This document shows positions 12,894 to 22,516 of a stretch of DNA of 64,000 nt, piece after piece. The translations under genes and the position numbers were made by a program. Within the stretch, counting starts at the first letter, position 1. Each line of letters opens with the position of its first letter. The DNA is from Hypericum androsaemum (lineage: Eukaryota; Streptophyta; Magnoliopsida; Malpighiales; Hypericaceae), in the NCBI GenBank assembly GCA_963995505.1, contig OZ023183.1, positions 12,582,671 through 12,646,670 of the forward strand. Reading direction: 5' to 3'. Under the pieces are notes generated by a model that saw nothing but the letters and a program-made list of their open reading frames with translations, was not told where the DNA came from and searched no databases.

Positions 12894-13569
12894 GCGCACG
12901 CACTTGTGCACGCGCACGTATGTGTACGTATGGTGCATTGGACGCAGGTCACAATGGGCACTTTGAGGCGCACTTTGTACTTCGCACGTGCACATCATCG
13001 CGAGGAGCTGGAGGAGCCTTAAGACTTTTTCCCGAGCCCGGAGAGCTACAAGGTGCTTGTATGGCTGTCGAAGGTGTGCGAGTATTCATTTGAAGCCTCG
13101 TGAAGGAGTATAAGTGAAAGCCTGTCCATCCGAATAGTCACGAGAGCAACAGCCAGGCAAGGATCCGAAGGAGCACGATCAAAATCTGGGCTGAAAGGCG
13201 AAAGAACTCGAAGCAGCAACAGGCACTCTGTCAGTCCTACATGCAGGCCTGAGATGCCTCTTTGGAGAGGCTAGAGCCCCTTCGAAGTTGCCAGGCAGCC
13301 CTTCGGAGTACCTGCCTCCCTCTCATCCAGCGCATATAAATAGGCCTCTCTCTCTCTCACTTCCAAATCATCCCAACAACTCATTGCATAAATATTCATT
13401 AGCAATAGTTGTTCTTCTCTCCCTCCCTCTCAGAAAGTTTCGAGTATCCAAAGGTTCACCGTAGCCCGTAAGTACTGAATATGGGGCAATCTCATCTTAC
13501 GGAGAAAGAGTCAAACTCTTGCCTCGACTAAAATCCTAATCAAGTACACCACCTCCGAAATAAACAACA
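12894..13569 (+). repeat. 3' LTR of copia element B, 5'-truncated
   Basis: Starts inside the LTR at the alternating purine-pyrimidine stretch (CACGCGCACGCAC, about 12893) and runs to the CAACA end. The TATA box ATATAAATAGG is intact near 13334. The junction with the internal 3' region shows a deletion of the first part of the LTR. Confidence 0.85.
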
Positions 13570-14300
13570 GCTACCAGACCCGAAATCCTGCCTGGCAACC
13601 TGGCCCGGGATCTGCTGTGACCTAGTCTCCGGCTCCATCGACGGGATTGCTCTTGACGGGCGTGGCCTAAGGGGCGAGGTTAATTTCTCCACTCTTATCG
13701 GACTCATGTCCCTCCAGAACCTGACTCTCTCCAGTAATGCTTGATTCGCAACCTAGACTCGGCATGGCCTCCACCCTATAACTCCAACACTTGAATCTTA
13801 GCCTCAATGGCTTTACCGGCTAAATTCTTCTAGTTTCTTGGTTTTTTTGTTTTTAATTAGTATTAATATTTCACATAATAACCTTAGTGACACTCAATTT
13901 ATTACTCCTCCTTGATTATTATCCAAGAACAGAATCATTAGACCTTTCCTATAATTCATTGTCGGGCCCTTTGTTTTCTCACACTAACATTTCTTTGGGA
14001 AGCTACCCCTAAATTGGGTCAAGCCATTTGCGATATCTGAAATTATCTCACAATAGGTTTAAGGGACCGATACCAAAGAACCTTCCTTCGACCTTAATCT
14101 CATTAGACCAGTCTAGTAATCACATTAATATCTTGGTGTTTCTCAAAGACCTTCTATTTGAAACATCTAAATTGATATCTGACATTCCAAGGAAGATAAA
14201 GAAAGGGATGTTGGTTTTTGTTGTAGTAGTTGGAGCATATGTTATACTTGGTTCTTTTGTAGTTGTACTTGTACTTGGAGTAAATCCAATGGTAGAGTAG
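13570..14300 (+). pseudogene. LRR receptor-like kinase pseudogene, LRR and transmembrane part
   Basis: Continues the frame broken at 7912. The first segment has the pre-LRR cap (CLATWPGICCD) and the first repeats (GEVNFSTLIGLMSLQNL), with a stop near 13741. Further LRR pieces follow out of frame (LQHLNLSLNGFTG near 13785). The piece from 14028 has RYLKLSHNRFKGPIP and a hydrophobic transmembrane-like stretch (MLVFVVVVGAYVILGSFVVV). From memory this order resembles inactive LRR receptor kinases of the At5g10020 type, but that assignment is unverified. No kinase domain was found. Confidence 0.75.
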
Positions 14301-14582
14301 ACAAGAAATGGAAATGGTGCATATCTTTCTCCCTGGTCAGACAATTTTTATTCATACCGAAAATTAATTTTTTATAAGTATTTTATAACTTTGTCTACAA
14401 GTTTCGCATTGATTTTACAAACACCCAAGACCAATTGGTGTGACCTTTATTTTAATTAGCTCAAAATTACTCATTAATTACTTAGCGATTGAATTTAATT
14501 AGAAATTTTCTTCTAATTAAACTCTTGGACCCAAAATTTAATACTCTCACTTGTGTTGGGTGAGTCTCTTCCAATTCTCCAA
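14301..14582. other. non-coding DNA between two pseudogenes
   Basis: AT-rich. No domain recognised. Confidence 0.5.
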
Positions 14583-15271
14583 CATGATGCGGCCATGTTC
14601 CAGAAGCTCCTAGAAGAAGACGACTTGGTCATCTGCCGGGAAGGGACCACCTGCTAGGAGCCGTTTCTGCTCCAATTTTTGGCCTGTTCGCGGAGCTGAC
14701 CGACTAGATCGTCATACTGGCAATGGTGAACCAGATGACCATAATCCACGAGACGACGACCCACGAGTGGAAAGGAATGTACCCGTCTACTTCTTCATAA
14801 ACTCTAGCCTTATTACGAGGTTACCTTCCTAAGCAAGTTACTCCTGGTGTTGACTTGCACATCGGGAAAGTCAAGCCACGAGGTGGCCAACTATATCAAG
14901 AGTGTCATCGCCGCTACGCTTTCCTACGAGTGCACCAATCTTTTTTTTGTAAGTAATTTTTTTAATATATAATAACAATATAGTAATTAATATAATACAA
15001 ATATTTAGTGATGATTCCTCTTACCCAGACGAAACCATTTCCCCCAACCCGAGTCGCTAGACTGCCCTGCACTAACGTATGAGGTTGTAGTCGAGGCCTC
15101 ACTAAAAATCCTAAGAAAAAATGACAAAAGGAAAAAATGATGCCTCAATCACACTACGATATAAGTTGAACACTCGAAAAATCTAATAGTCAATATGGTC
15201 GTTATTTACAAATTATCTAGCCTAAATTAACAAGAATAATTACACTAGATGTGTAATAATTCAAGTTAATC

Positions 15272-16195
15272 TAGGGATGGCAATGGGCAGGATCCGGGTA
15301 GGATCTATAGGACCCAGATCCTTACCCTCTTTTCAAATAGTGGACCCAGATTCTTACCCTTATCCTCTTTAAAAATAAGAATTCGGGCAGGATCTGGGTC
15401 CTAAAAAATCGGGCAGGATCAGGGTGACCCGCGGGTCCGTATTTTTTTTTAAATATATTTAATTTTTAAAAATTAAATTATCTTTTGATAGTTTTCAAAT
15501 AGCAATGAGACATTTTCATTCATTAAACATATCAATACAAAGAAACTAAAAAAATAAATCAAAAAAAGTTGAAGTTGGGTAAGTTAAAATTGAGAATTTG
15601 GTTTGTAATTTTTGCTGCTATTACTTGGGGCATGTGGCTGCTTCGTAATGGTATTATCTTCAATGAGGCGAGGTACAATAATGAGCTTCTCCTGTATTTT
15701 GTGCTCTTTCATGTCCAAGAGTGGATCCTTTGGACGGATGCCTTGATCATTCACAATCAATCGCTGCTCACTTTCTTGATTACCTACAAGAATTTATAGT
15801 TCCCTCTTCTTTACCTCTTGAGCTTGAGGGAACGTTTTGGTCGGGGTGGGGTTATAACTGATGTAAATATCGGGCCCCTTTATCTTGTCTTTCTTTTTGC
15901 GCTTCCTCTATTTTGAACTTTTATTTTAATAAAAAATATTTACCTACCAACAAAATTGAGAATTTGTATTATGTCTAATAATTAATATACATGTATATTA
16001 TTTTAATATTAATTTAAAAAATTTGGGTAAGATCACGGCAGGATCCTATAGATCCATACTCATGCCCTTATCCTTTTAAAATATCAGGATCCGGGTAGGA
16101 TCAGGGTCTAGACTCGGTCAAAGTTAACGGGTCTTGGACCCTTCAGGTCTGGATAAGGGTAGACCCTCAGGGTAAGAATCTAATTGCCATCCCTA
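15272..16195. mobile_element. non-autonomous hAT element, copy 1
   Basis: Bounded by TAGGGATGGCAAT and its inverse ATTGCCATCCCTA, the Ac-like terminal pattern, with an exact 8-bp target duplication AGTTAATC (15264-15271 and 16196-16203). Subterminal regions are rich in GGATC and GGGTAGG motifs in both orientations, as usual for hAT transposase binding sites. It is 924 bp long, has no transposase, and carries an internal LINE tail (15601-15951). Confidence 0.92.
15601..15951 (+). mobile_element. LINE 3' tail captured inside hAT copy 1
   Basis: A 351-bp fragment flanked by a 15-bp direct repeat AAAATTGAGAATTTG (15586-15600 and 15952-15966). It encodes the C-terminal part of a LINE zf-RVT region (AAITWGMWLLRNGIIFNEA). 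The same fragment with the same flanks is in hAT copy 2, so it landed in their common ancestor. Confidence 0.85.
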
Positions 16196-16830
16196 AGTTA
16201 ATCTAAACCAGAAACCCCCAAAAAGATTACCTCAAACCCCCGAGTGCACCAATCTTACCAGGAAGGATAAGTACAAGGCCCTAGCCGAAGACGATGGTAA
16301 GATCACCGAGAAGCCTAAGCTAAAAGCCGACAAGGTGATGGGTTGATAATTGATGGTTCAACTCTTGGTTAATATTAATTTCGTCTAATGAATTTCCTTG
16401 CTTTCTCTGTTTTGATGTTTCACAAACGTTTGGAGAATTGAAAGAACGATTCAGTTTGGAAATAAAGGAAATCACGCAAGTGATATTATAGTATCTCGTT
16501 TAGGGATGAGAATGGGCAGGATCCGGGTAGGATTTATAAGACTTAGATCTTTACCTTTTTTATAAATGATAGATCTAGATCTTTATTCTTATCCTCTTTA
16601 AAAATAAGGATTCGAACATGATCTGTGTCCTAAAAAATTGGGCAGGATCAGGGCGACCACACGGTCCGTATTTTTTTATAAAAATATTTAATTTCTAAAA
16701 ATTAAATTATCTTTTGATAGTTTTCAAATAGCAATGGAAGATTTTTATTCATTAAACAAATCAATACAAAGAAACCAAAGAAGCAAATCTGAAAAAAGTT
16801 GAAGTTGGGTAAGTTAAAATTGAGAATTTG

Positions 16831-17181
16831 GTTCGTAATTTTCGCTGCTATTACTTGGGGCCTGTGACTACTTCGTAATGTTAGTACTTCAATGAGGCGA
16901 GGTGTGATAATGAGTTTCTCCTGCATTCTGTACTCTTTCATGCCCAAGAGTGGATCCTTTGGACGAATGTTTCGATCATTCACAATCAATCGCTCCTCAC
17001 TTTCTTAATTGCATACAAGGATTTATATGTCCCTCTTCTTCACCTCTTAAGGTTAAGTAAATATTTTTGTCGAGGGTAGGGTTGTAACTGATGTAAATAT
17101 CGATCCCCCGTATCTTGTCTTACTTTTTTCGCTTGCTCTATTTTGAACTTTTATTTTAATAAATAATATTTACCTACCAAA
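16831..17181 (+). mobile_element. LINE 3' tail captured inside hAT copy 2
   Basis: Homologous to 15601-15951 and the same length. It is flanked by AAAATTGAGAATTTG (16816-16830) and AAAATTAAGAATTTG (17182-17196). The coding frame is more damaged than in copy 1. Confidence 0.8.
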
Positions 17182-17216
17182 AAAATTAAGAATTTGGTAT
17201 TTTGTCTAAAAATTAA

Positions 17217-17919
17217 GGGAAAAGTCTACTTTAGTACCCTGTGGTATCGTCCAAAATCACTTTAGTACCCTGTGGTAAAAAACCGATCAATCGAGTCATA
17301 CTTATTCTAATTAATATCAAAAAGGTCCTCGGGCAGCTGCCCAGACCTGTCCGAACCTACCCGAACCCTGCCCGAACTACGTGGCCAGCCACGTCACCAA
17401 ATTTTGATGACGTGGTGCCACGTGGAGAGGAGGAGGAGGAGGAGGACGCGGGGAGGAGGAGGAGGATGACGCGGAGAGGAGGAGGAGGAGGAGGATGCGG
17501 AGAATTGGAGGAGGAGGACGCGGAGGAGGAGGAGGAGGAGGAGGATGCGGAGAGGAGGAGGAGGAGGAGGAGGAGGACGCGAAGGAGGAGGAGGAGGAGG
17601 AGGACGCGAAGGAGGAGGACGTGGAGGAGGAGGAGGAGGACACAGAGGAGGAGGAGGAGGAGGACGAGGAGGAGGCAGAGGAGGAGGAGGACGTGGAGGA
17701 GGAGGGAAAGAGATGGATGTCCACGTGGCACCACATCATCAAAATTTGGTGACGTGGCTGGCCACGTAGTTTGGGCAGGGTTTGGGCAGGTTCGGGCAGC
17801 TACACGAGGACCTTTTTAATATTAATTAGAATAAGTATGACTCGATTGATCAGTTTTTTACCACAGGGTACTAAAGTGATTTTGGGCGATACCACAGGGT
17901 ACTAAAGTAGACTTTTCCC
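17217..17919. mobile_element. fold-back MULE with ~200-bp inverted arms and (GGA)n core
   Basis: Terminal inverted repeats of about 200 bp (17217-17425 and 17721-17919) start GGGAAAAGTCTACTTTAGTA and carry a repeated TAGTACCCTGTGGTA. The flanking 9-bp direct repeat AAAAATTAA (17208-17216 and 17920-17928) is exact, the size MULEs make. The arms meet at a G-box-like CCACGTGG. There is no transposase. The core is a purine-rich repeat. Confidence 0.92.
17426..17720 (+). repeat. (GGA)n/(GAG)n purine-rich repeat, core of fold-back MULE
   Basis: About 290 bases of almost pure purine on the plus strand, mainly GGA units broken by GGACGCGGA-type spacers. Every frame is open, giving artefact ORFs rich in Glu/Arg/Gly on plus and Ser/Leu/Pro on minus. 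I do not call a protein here. Confidence 0.95.
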
Positions 17920-18251
17920 AAAAATTAATATACATATATATTATTTTAAAATTAATTAAAAAAATTTGGGTAGGATCGGGGCAGTATTCTATAGATCCAT
18001 ATCCATGCCCTTATCCTTTTAAAATATCAGGATTCAGGCAGGATTAAAGTCAAGACCCGGTCAAAGTCAACGGTGCTTGGACCCTTCGGGTGTGGATCAG
18101 GGTACACCCTCACGGTAAGGGTCTAATTGCCATCTCTAATCTCATTGCGCAATAAAAAAAAGTGCACACCGAAAAATACCATATATGTCAAAGCATTATC
18201 TTACAAACCTCCTTTTTTGGTTCGACTTGGTGAAAATGTCTAAACTACCCC

Positions 18252-18310
18252 CAAACCCCAAACTCAAATCTCAAACCCTAAACTCAAACCCCAAACCCTA
18301 AACTTTAAAC
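18252..18310. repeat. degenerate CCCTAAA telomere-like motifs
   Basis: Several AAACCCTAAAC and AAACCCCAAAC units in a row, matching the plant telomere heptamer CCCTAAA with substitutions. They lie at the left edge of the GGACC array. Confidence 0.7.
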
Positions 18311-19170
18311 TCGGACAGCGGACCACCGAATCCCCGGACCACCAGACTACCGAACCACCAAACCTCCGGACTATCGAACCACCGGACTTCTGGACCATCA
18401 GACCACCGAACCACGGACCTCCGCACCCTGGACCCTAGGACCCCTGGACCACCGAACCACAGACCCCGGACCACCAAACTCCCAGACCCCAGGACCGCGG
18501 ACCACCAGACCCCTGGATCCCAGACCTCCGGACCCTCGGACCATCGAACCACGGACCCCAGACCACTGAACTCCCAGACCCCTAGACCGCAGACCACCGG
18601 ATCCTGGACCATTGCCCACTGAACCCCAGACCTCGGACCACCAGACCCCGAACCATGGCCCAATAAACCCCAGACAACTGGACCATCGGACCCCAGACCC
18701 CAGACCACCGGACCTCCGGACCCTTAAACTACCGGACCCCCAGACCATAGGACCCCAGACCAAACCACCGGACCACAGATCTCCAGACTCTAGGACTCTC
18801 GGACCACCGAACCACGGACCCCAGACCACCGAACTCCTGGATCCCCAGCCGTGGACCATAAAACCTCAGACCCCGGACCATCAGACCACCGAATCTCGGA
18901 CTGCGAACCACCGAACCACGGACCCCTAGACCGTAGACCACCGGACCCTCAGATCGCGAACCCCTAGACCTTGGACCACTGGACTCCCGGACCACCAGAC
19001 CACTGGACTCCTGGACCACCGGACCTTGGACCACTGGACCCCCGGAACCCTAGGACCCCCGGATCCCCGGAGCACCCAACCCCTGGAACGCGGACCCCTG
19101 GACCTCAGACCCTGAACCTCGACCACAGACCCCAACTCAGGACCCTGGACCTCCGACTGCAGACCCCAGA
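18311..19170. repeat. degenerate short tandem array (GGACC-type, 7-9 bp units)
   Basis: About 860 bases of C-rich units such as CCGGACCA, CCAGACC and ACGGACCC with variable spacing. No longer repeat unit was visible by eye. Open frames run on both strands as a side effect of the composition (Pro/Asp/His-rich one way, Gly/Val/Trp-rich the other). No gene is called. Confidence 0.9.
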
Positions 19171-20256
19171 CCTCGAGTCCCGTTCTGTTTTTATTTTTGT
19201 GCAGCTTAAAAAAGATAGTCAATGAACGATATATTTTGTAAATTTTGAAATAGAACAGCACTCGCATGGCGCGTAAGTATTTACTAGTTGTAATAACATG
19301 AAGACATTCTCATAAGAGAACATACAAATGTAAATTTAGTCAAAACAATAACTCGCATACTTGAGAATTTATCATATTTGAACTACCATCATTATCATAC
19401 ATTTAAAAATCCATCTTATGTTGGTGTCGAAGGACTTAGACACCGCAAAGATAAAATATATATATATACTCTAACATATATCTCATTAGTTTACAATAAA
19501 ATTCATCTTGACATAAATTTTAAAAAATAGAGATAAATCTCTGTAGGTGGGGTCTAGCTAAAATGTAAAACTCGAAGTCAAATATGTGCAATTAGATGCA
19601 ACTCGCTCGATGATTAATAAAAAAGTTTGTAAAACCATAGACATAAATTAAACTTATATATCATTTGTTTACGGTAAAACTCACCATCACATAATTTTTT
19701 AAAATAGAGATAATTTTCTATAGGTAGGGTCTAGCTAAAATGAAAAATTTTAAATCTAACATTTACAAGTTTAGATGCAATTCGCTCGATGATAACTAAA
19801 AAAATTGATAAATATCTATTTGTATGAACACTAAACAAGAATGCTTCTTTGTCACGTCAAAACAAAATCCAATGTCATTTGGAAGAGAGTAGAATAGATT
19901 ACAAAAAATGCCAATGTTAGTATACATCCATCTTTAATTAGGAGTGACCAAGAATTTCATTTCATTTAATTAAGTAATAATTTATCAAATTAATTATTTA
20001 AATTTAAACTAATTCATACGACTTCTAATTTTCGTATCCAAATTCTTTTTTGGACGAATCAAATTCCAATCCATATATCACAATTAGTCAAAAAGAGGGG
20101 GAAGGTCATTCAGAAACTAGCAATTCTGCAGTAAATGCGGAAAAAATGCACACATATTTGTACTCTCTCTCTCTCTCTAAACAAGTTGGCTCCACCGCCT
20201 GAATCCTCCTCCTACCGGGAGAAGGCTCGGTAGGGTGGTGGAACCAGGGGCTCGGA
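19171..20256. other. intergenic AT-rich DNA with a ~180-bp tandem duplication
   Basis: Two diverged copies of a roughly 180-bp unit lie at about 19477-19655 and 19656-19830. Both contain GGGTCTAGCTAAAATG and an ACTCGCTCGATGA-like motif. A (CT)n run at about 20163-20178 lies just upstream of the RRM gene start. Nothing else recognised. Confidence 0.65.
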
Positions 20257-20533
20257 ATGGCGAAGATGACCGTCTTCATTGACAACATCCCTCCTCCTCA
20301 ATGGAAGGGAATGGAGTTACGAAGCCACTTCTCAAGCCACGGCACGGTGTTAGACGCCTTAGTACCGGAGAAGATCTCAAAGCGAGGTACACACTTGGGC
20401 TTCATTAGATTCACCAGCAAGACTGATCTTCAAAGCATCATATCATCATCCTCACCATCTCAATACCAAAATAATACCGGAGACCACCTAAGCCGATTCG
20501 GGAGAACAAGAGCAAAAAACCCATATGGGTGCA
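20257..20533 (+). pseudogene. RRM-domain protein gene fragment, cut by an LTR element
   Basis: ATG at 20257 (MAKMTVFIDNIPPP) opens the first half of an RNA-recognition motif: RNP2-like VFIDNI and RNP1-like THLGFIRF (about residues 5-52). Such RRMs bind RNA, and in plants close relatives are often LINE- or splicing-related. After about residue 60 the frame runs on without a full RRM. At 20533 it is interrupted by the 20534-22511 element. The sequence after the element (from 22512) gives no convincing continuation, so I treat it as broken. A first exon of a longer gene is the alternative. Confidence 0.5.
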
Positions 20534-20824
20534 TGTTAGGAATTCAGCAACCAAGAGAACAAAACGCGCAAAGAACACCAACGCAAGAGTTTACGTGGTT
20601 CGGCCTAATGCCTACATCCACGGGGAGAAAAGAGAACTTTTATTGATGAGTTTCTGAGCCACAAAGCCATACAAAATCTTGGGTAACATGCCTTTATATA
20701 GAGACAAACCCTTGGTGTACAAGTAACCTATCTAGGTCAAATTAGGAGTCCAAAAGCTAGTCCGAATATAATAGAAAACAAACCCACAAATCGTTTCCTC
20801 TTTAATTTCTCGACATCTCTAACA
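20534..20824 (-). repeat. 3' LTR of gag-only element
   Basis: Left LTR, 291 bp, preceded on minus by the purine-rich AGGTGGAGAT. It contains CTTTATATAGAG, which could serve as a TATA-like site in the opposite sense. Confidence 0.9.
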
Positions 20825-21746
20825 ATCTCCACCTTGGCGAGAAATCATCCTGTGGACGAACTATGAATCTCCATCCGAACTTCAACAAACTCCATCTTGA
20901 TGAAATACCACCACATGAAGAACCATGAGAACCTGAGAAACCAAACCGACTTTACCAGCTCCACCTTGACCATAGATACACCGCCATCAATAATACCATC
21001 TCAACTTTCTCACCACTTTTTTTTGTTCAATCATATGGAGTCAGCCCTGAAGCTCGAGCTTCCGAGCTTGCTTGGCCTATTCCCTCCAATCTCCATTGAA
21101 CTCCAACTAGTAAGTCCACTTACTGAAGCAACCTTGCGACCAATAGACGCATCCTCTATTTTTTGGTCAGCCCCATGCTCCACAACCTCGAACTGCTTCT
21201 CCGCTGGACCTTCTTGCCTCATACCAATGCTACATGTCATAGCATACAAAGGGCAACCTTTTGTTCTACTAAGTAGAACCCTCGACATACCTCGAACTCT
21301 ACTGTTTGGCCTTAAGTGAGATATCCGATTCGCCCGTGGTGTCACCAATGGCTTCGCATGCCCAATGCAAAACCTATCAAACACCTTTGACGTGCACGTC
21401 CCTTTAGATAACCATAGCGGAAGCCAGCTAACAAAGCTTCTCTGAGACAACCATGGCACATTGCCAACCATGCCTTCACGAAACAACCATAGCTTGCTAT
21501 CCATGTCTTCGCGAATCCCAACTGCACTCAAACCATCCATGTCAAGCCTTTGCTCTCTCATACGAACTAACCTCATATGACCTGAGCTTTTGCTAACTCC
21601 TTCAGACCCATTGATGTGACTCCACCTACAATAATGTGCCTCACTAACCTGTAGGTATTCCCTTTCACCATTCATCCCTACCGCCGCATCCTTCTCCACC
21701 TTCATTAGCATACCTTTATAACTATCACTGTTATAATCCAAGGTCT

Positions 21747-22193
21747 CTAATGAAAAGAGATTACCAGGATGCATTGGACTTGATAAGACAGAAACCAGTC
21801 ACCATCCGACCCGTCTGAATATGTGGCCATGGTTGTGGATGTCAATCCCTCCTCGTTGTCTTGATCCCTAGTTCGTCCTGGATAGTCTCCTTCATGTGCC
21901 CTTCTCCGCACTTGAAACCACTTCCATTGAACTTCTTTGACTCCGACCTGGATCCTCTTCCACAACCCAGCTGGTGGCTCCTCATCATCCGCCAAGCACA
22001 AGCGAATCTTCGCTACTGCCTTAGCCTCCAACTTTTTCCACTCTTGCTCCTCCATCTTCTCGGACTTCTTCTCCGAGAGCCCGGTAACCATCCCTGGCTG
22101 CACGAGGAGATCCCTGACACGCCTTTTCCATAACCCGAAATTCAATGAACCATCGAACTTCACAAGAGCAGACTTCGCTCTGTCATTCGACAT
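21747..22193 (-). CDS. gag: copia-type gag N-terminal ORF of gag-only element
   Basis: A 148-aa ORF opening MSNDRAKSALVKFDG then NFGLWKRRVRDLLVQ, the N-terminal pattern of plant copia Gag proteins. It starts about 10 bases after the primer-binding site. The C-terminal third (after about residue 100) does not look like Gag. The downstream minus-strand ORF at 21031-21774 (247 aa) is unlike any pol domain and may be chance or a scrambled remnant. Function as a particle protein is inferred from family only. Confidence 0.65.
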   Translation of the reverse strand: MSNDRAKSALVKFDGSLNFGLWKRRVRDLLVQPGMVTGLSEKKSEKMEEQEWKKLEAKAVAKIRLCLADDEEPPAGLWKRIQVGVKEVQWKWFQVRRRAHEGDYPGRTRDQDNEEGLTSTTMATYSDGSDGDWFLSYQVQCILVISFH

Positions 22194-22220
22194 CCTCCAA
22201 CCTTAGCTCTTGATACCACT

Positions 22221-22511
22221 TGTTAGGAATTCAGCAACCAAGAGAACAAAACGCGCAAAGAACACTGACGCAAGGGTTTATGTGGTTCGGCCTAATGCCT
22301 ACATCCACGGGGAGAAAAGAGAACTTTTATTGATGAGTTTCCGAACCACACAGCCATACAAAACCTTGGGTAATATGCCTTTATATAGAGACAAACCCTT
22401 GGTGTACAAGTAACCTATCTATGTCAAATTAGGAGTCCAAAAGTTAGTCCGAATAGAATAGAAAACAAGCCCACAAATTATTATTTTTTTAATTTCTGGA
22501 CATCTCTAACA
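22221..22511 (-). repeat. 5' LTR of gag-only element
   Basis: Right LTR, 291 bp, adjacent to the tRNA-Met-type primer site with a 2-base gap. It pairs with 20534-20824. Confidence 0.9.
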
Positions 22512-22516
22512 GTGCA

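Larger units (their letters stand above)
7913..13569 (+). mobile_element. Ty1/copia element B, inserted in LRR-kinase pseudogene
   Basis: LTR retrotransposon with a 5' LTR (7913-8749), degenerate gag-pol, and a 3' LTR lacking its 5' part. It is flanked by GCTGC (7908-7912) and GCTAC (13570-13574), a 5-bp target duplication with one mismatch. Compared with element A it has lost the gag N-terminal coding segment next to the 5' LTR. It has also lost the stretch from the 3' non-coding leader into the 3' LTR, with the join near 12893. It cannot move by itself. Confidence 0.9.
14943..16240 (-). mobile_element. retroposon (LINE/SINE-like) in GPAT pseudogene, carrying a nested hAT
   Basis: Insertion flanked by a 16-bp direct repeat, CGAGTGCACCAATCTT, at 14927-14942 and 16241-16256. 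The plus strand begins with poly-T, so the insert lies on the minus strand with a poly-A tail. Without the nested hAT it is only about 366 bp and shows no coding. The long target duplication and A-tail fit target-primed reverse transcription. Whether it is a SINE or a short LINE tail cannot be told. Confidence 0.75.
14583..16343 (+). pseudogene. GPAT: glycerol-3-phosphate acyltransferase (GPAT) pseudogene, 3' part
   Basis: Fragment of a plant land-type GPAT, the enzyme that acylates glycerol-3-phosphate for cutin/suberin or membrane lipid synthesis. Readable pieces: DAAMFQKLLEEDDLVIC then REGTTC (family motif PEGTTC, about 14583-14655), [51 protein letters not shown] and YECTNL. After the 14943-16240 insertion it resumes with TRKDKYKALAEDDG to a TGA near 16343. 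Stops and at least three frame changes are present. Upstream catalytic blocks are missing. Confidence 0.85.
16501..18138. mobile_element. non-autonomous hAT element, copy 2 (holds a nested MULE)
   Basis: Starts TAGGGATGAGAATGGG and ends ATTGCCATCTCTA, with flanking 8-mers ATCTCGTT (16493-16500) and ATCTCATT (18139-18146), a target duplication with one mismatch. Removing the nested 703-bp MULE and one 9-bp duplication leaves about 926 bp, the size of copy 1. The internal LINE tail is at 16831-17181. Confidence 0.9.
20534..22511 (-). mobile_element. small gag-only LTR retrotransposon (TR-GAG/LARD-like)
   Basis: Two 291-bp LTRs (20534-20824 and 22221-22511) begin TGTTAG and end CTAACA, with an exact 5-bp target duplication GTGCA (20529-20533 and 22512-22516). 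The primer-binding site on the minus strand is TGGTATCAAGAGCT (22205-22218), so the element lies on minus. The 1.4-kb interior has a copia-like gag start but no protease, integrase or reverse transcriptase. It would need enzymes from another element. The LTRs differ at about 20 positions by eye. Confidence 0.92.

Noticed and set aside
17241..17819. ORFs of 74-192 aa rich in Glu/Arg/Gly or Ser/Leu
   Set aside because: Generated by the (GGA)n core of the fold-back MULE and its arms; no start context or domain.
18298..19267. Overlapping ORFs of 84-153 aa on both strands, rich in Pro/Asp/His or Gly/Val/Trp
   Set aside because: They come from the GGACC repeat composition; open frames on both strands and repeating peptides without a domain mark them as artefacts.
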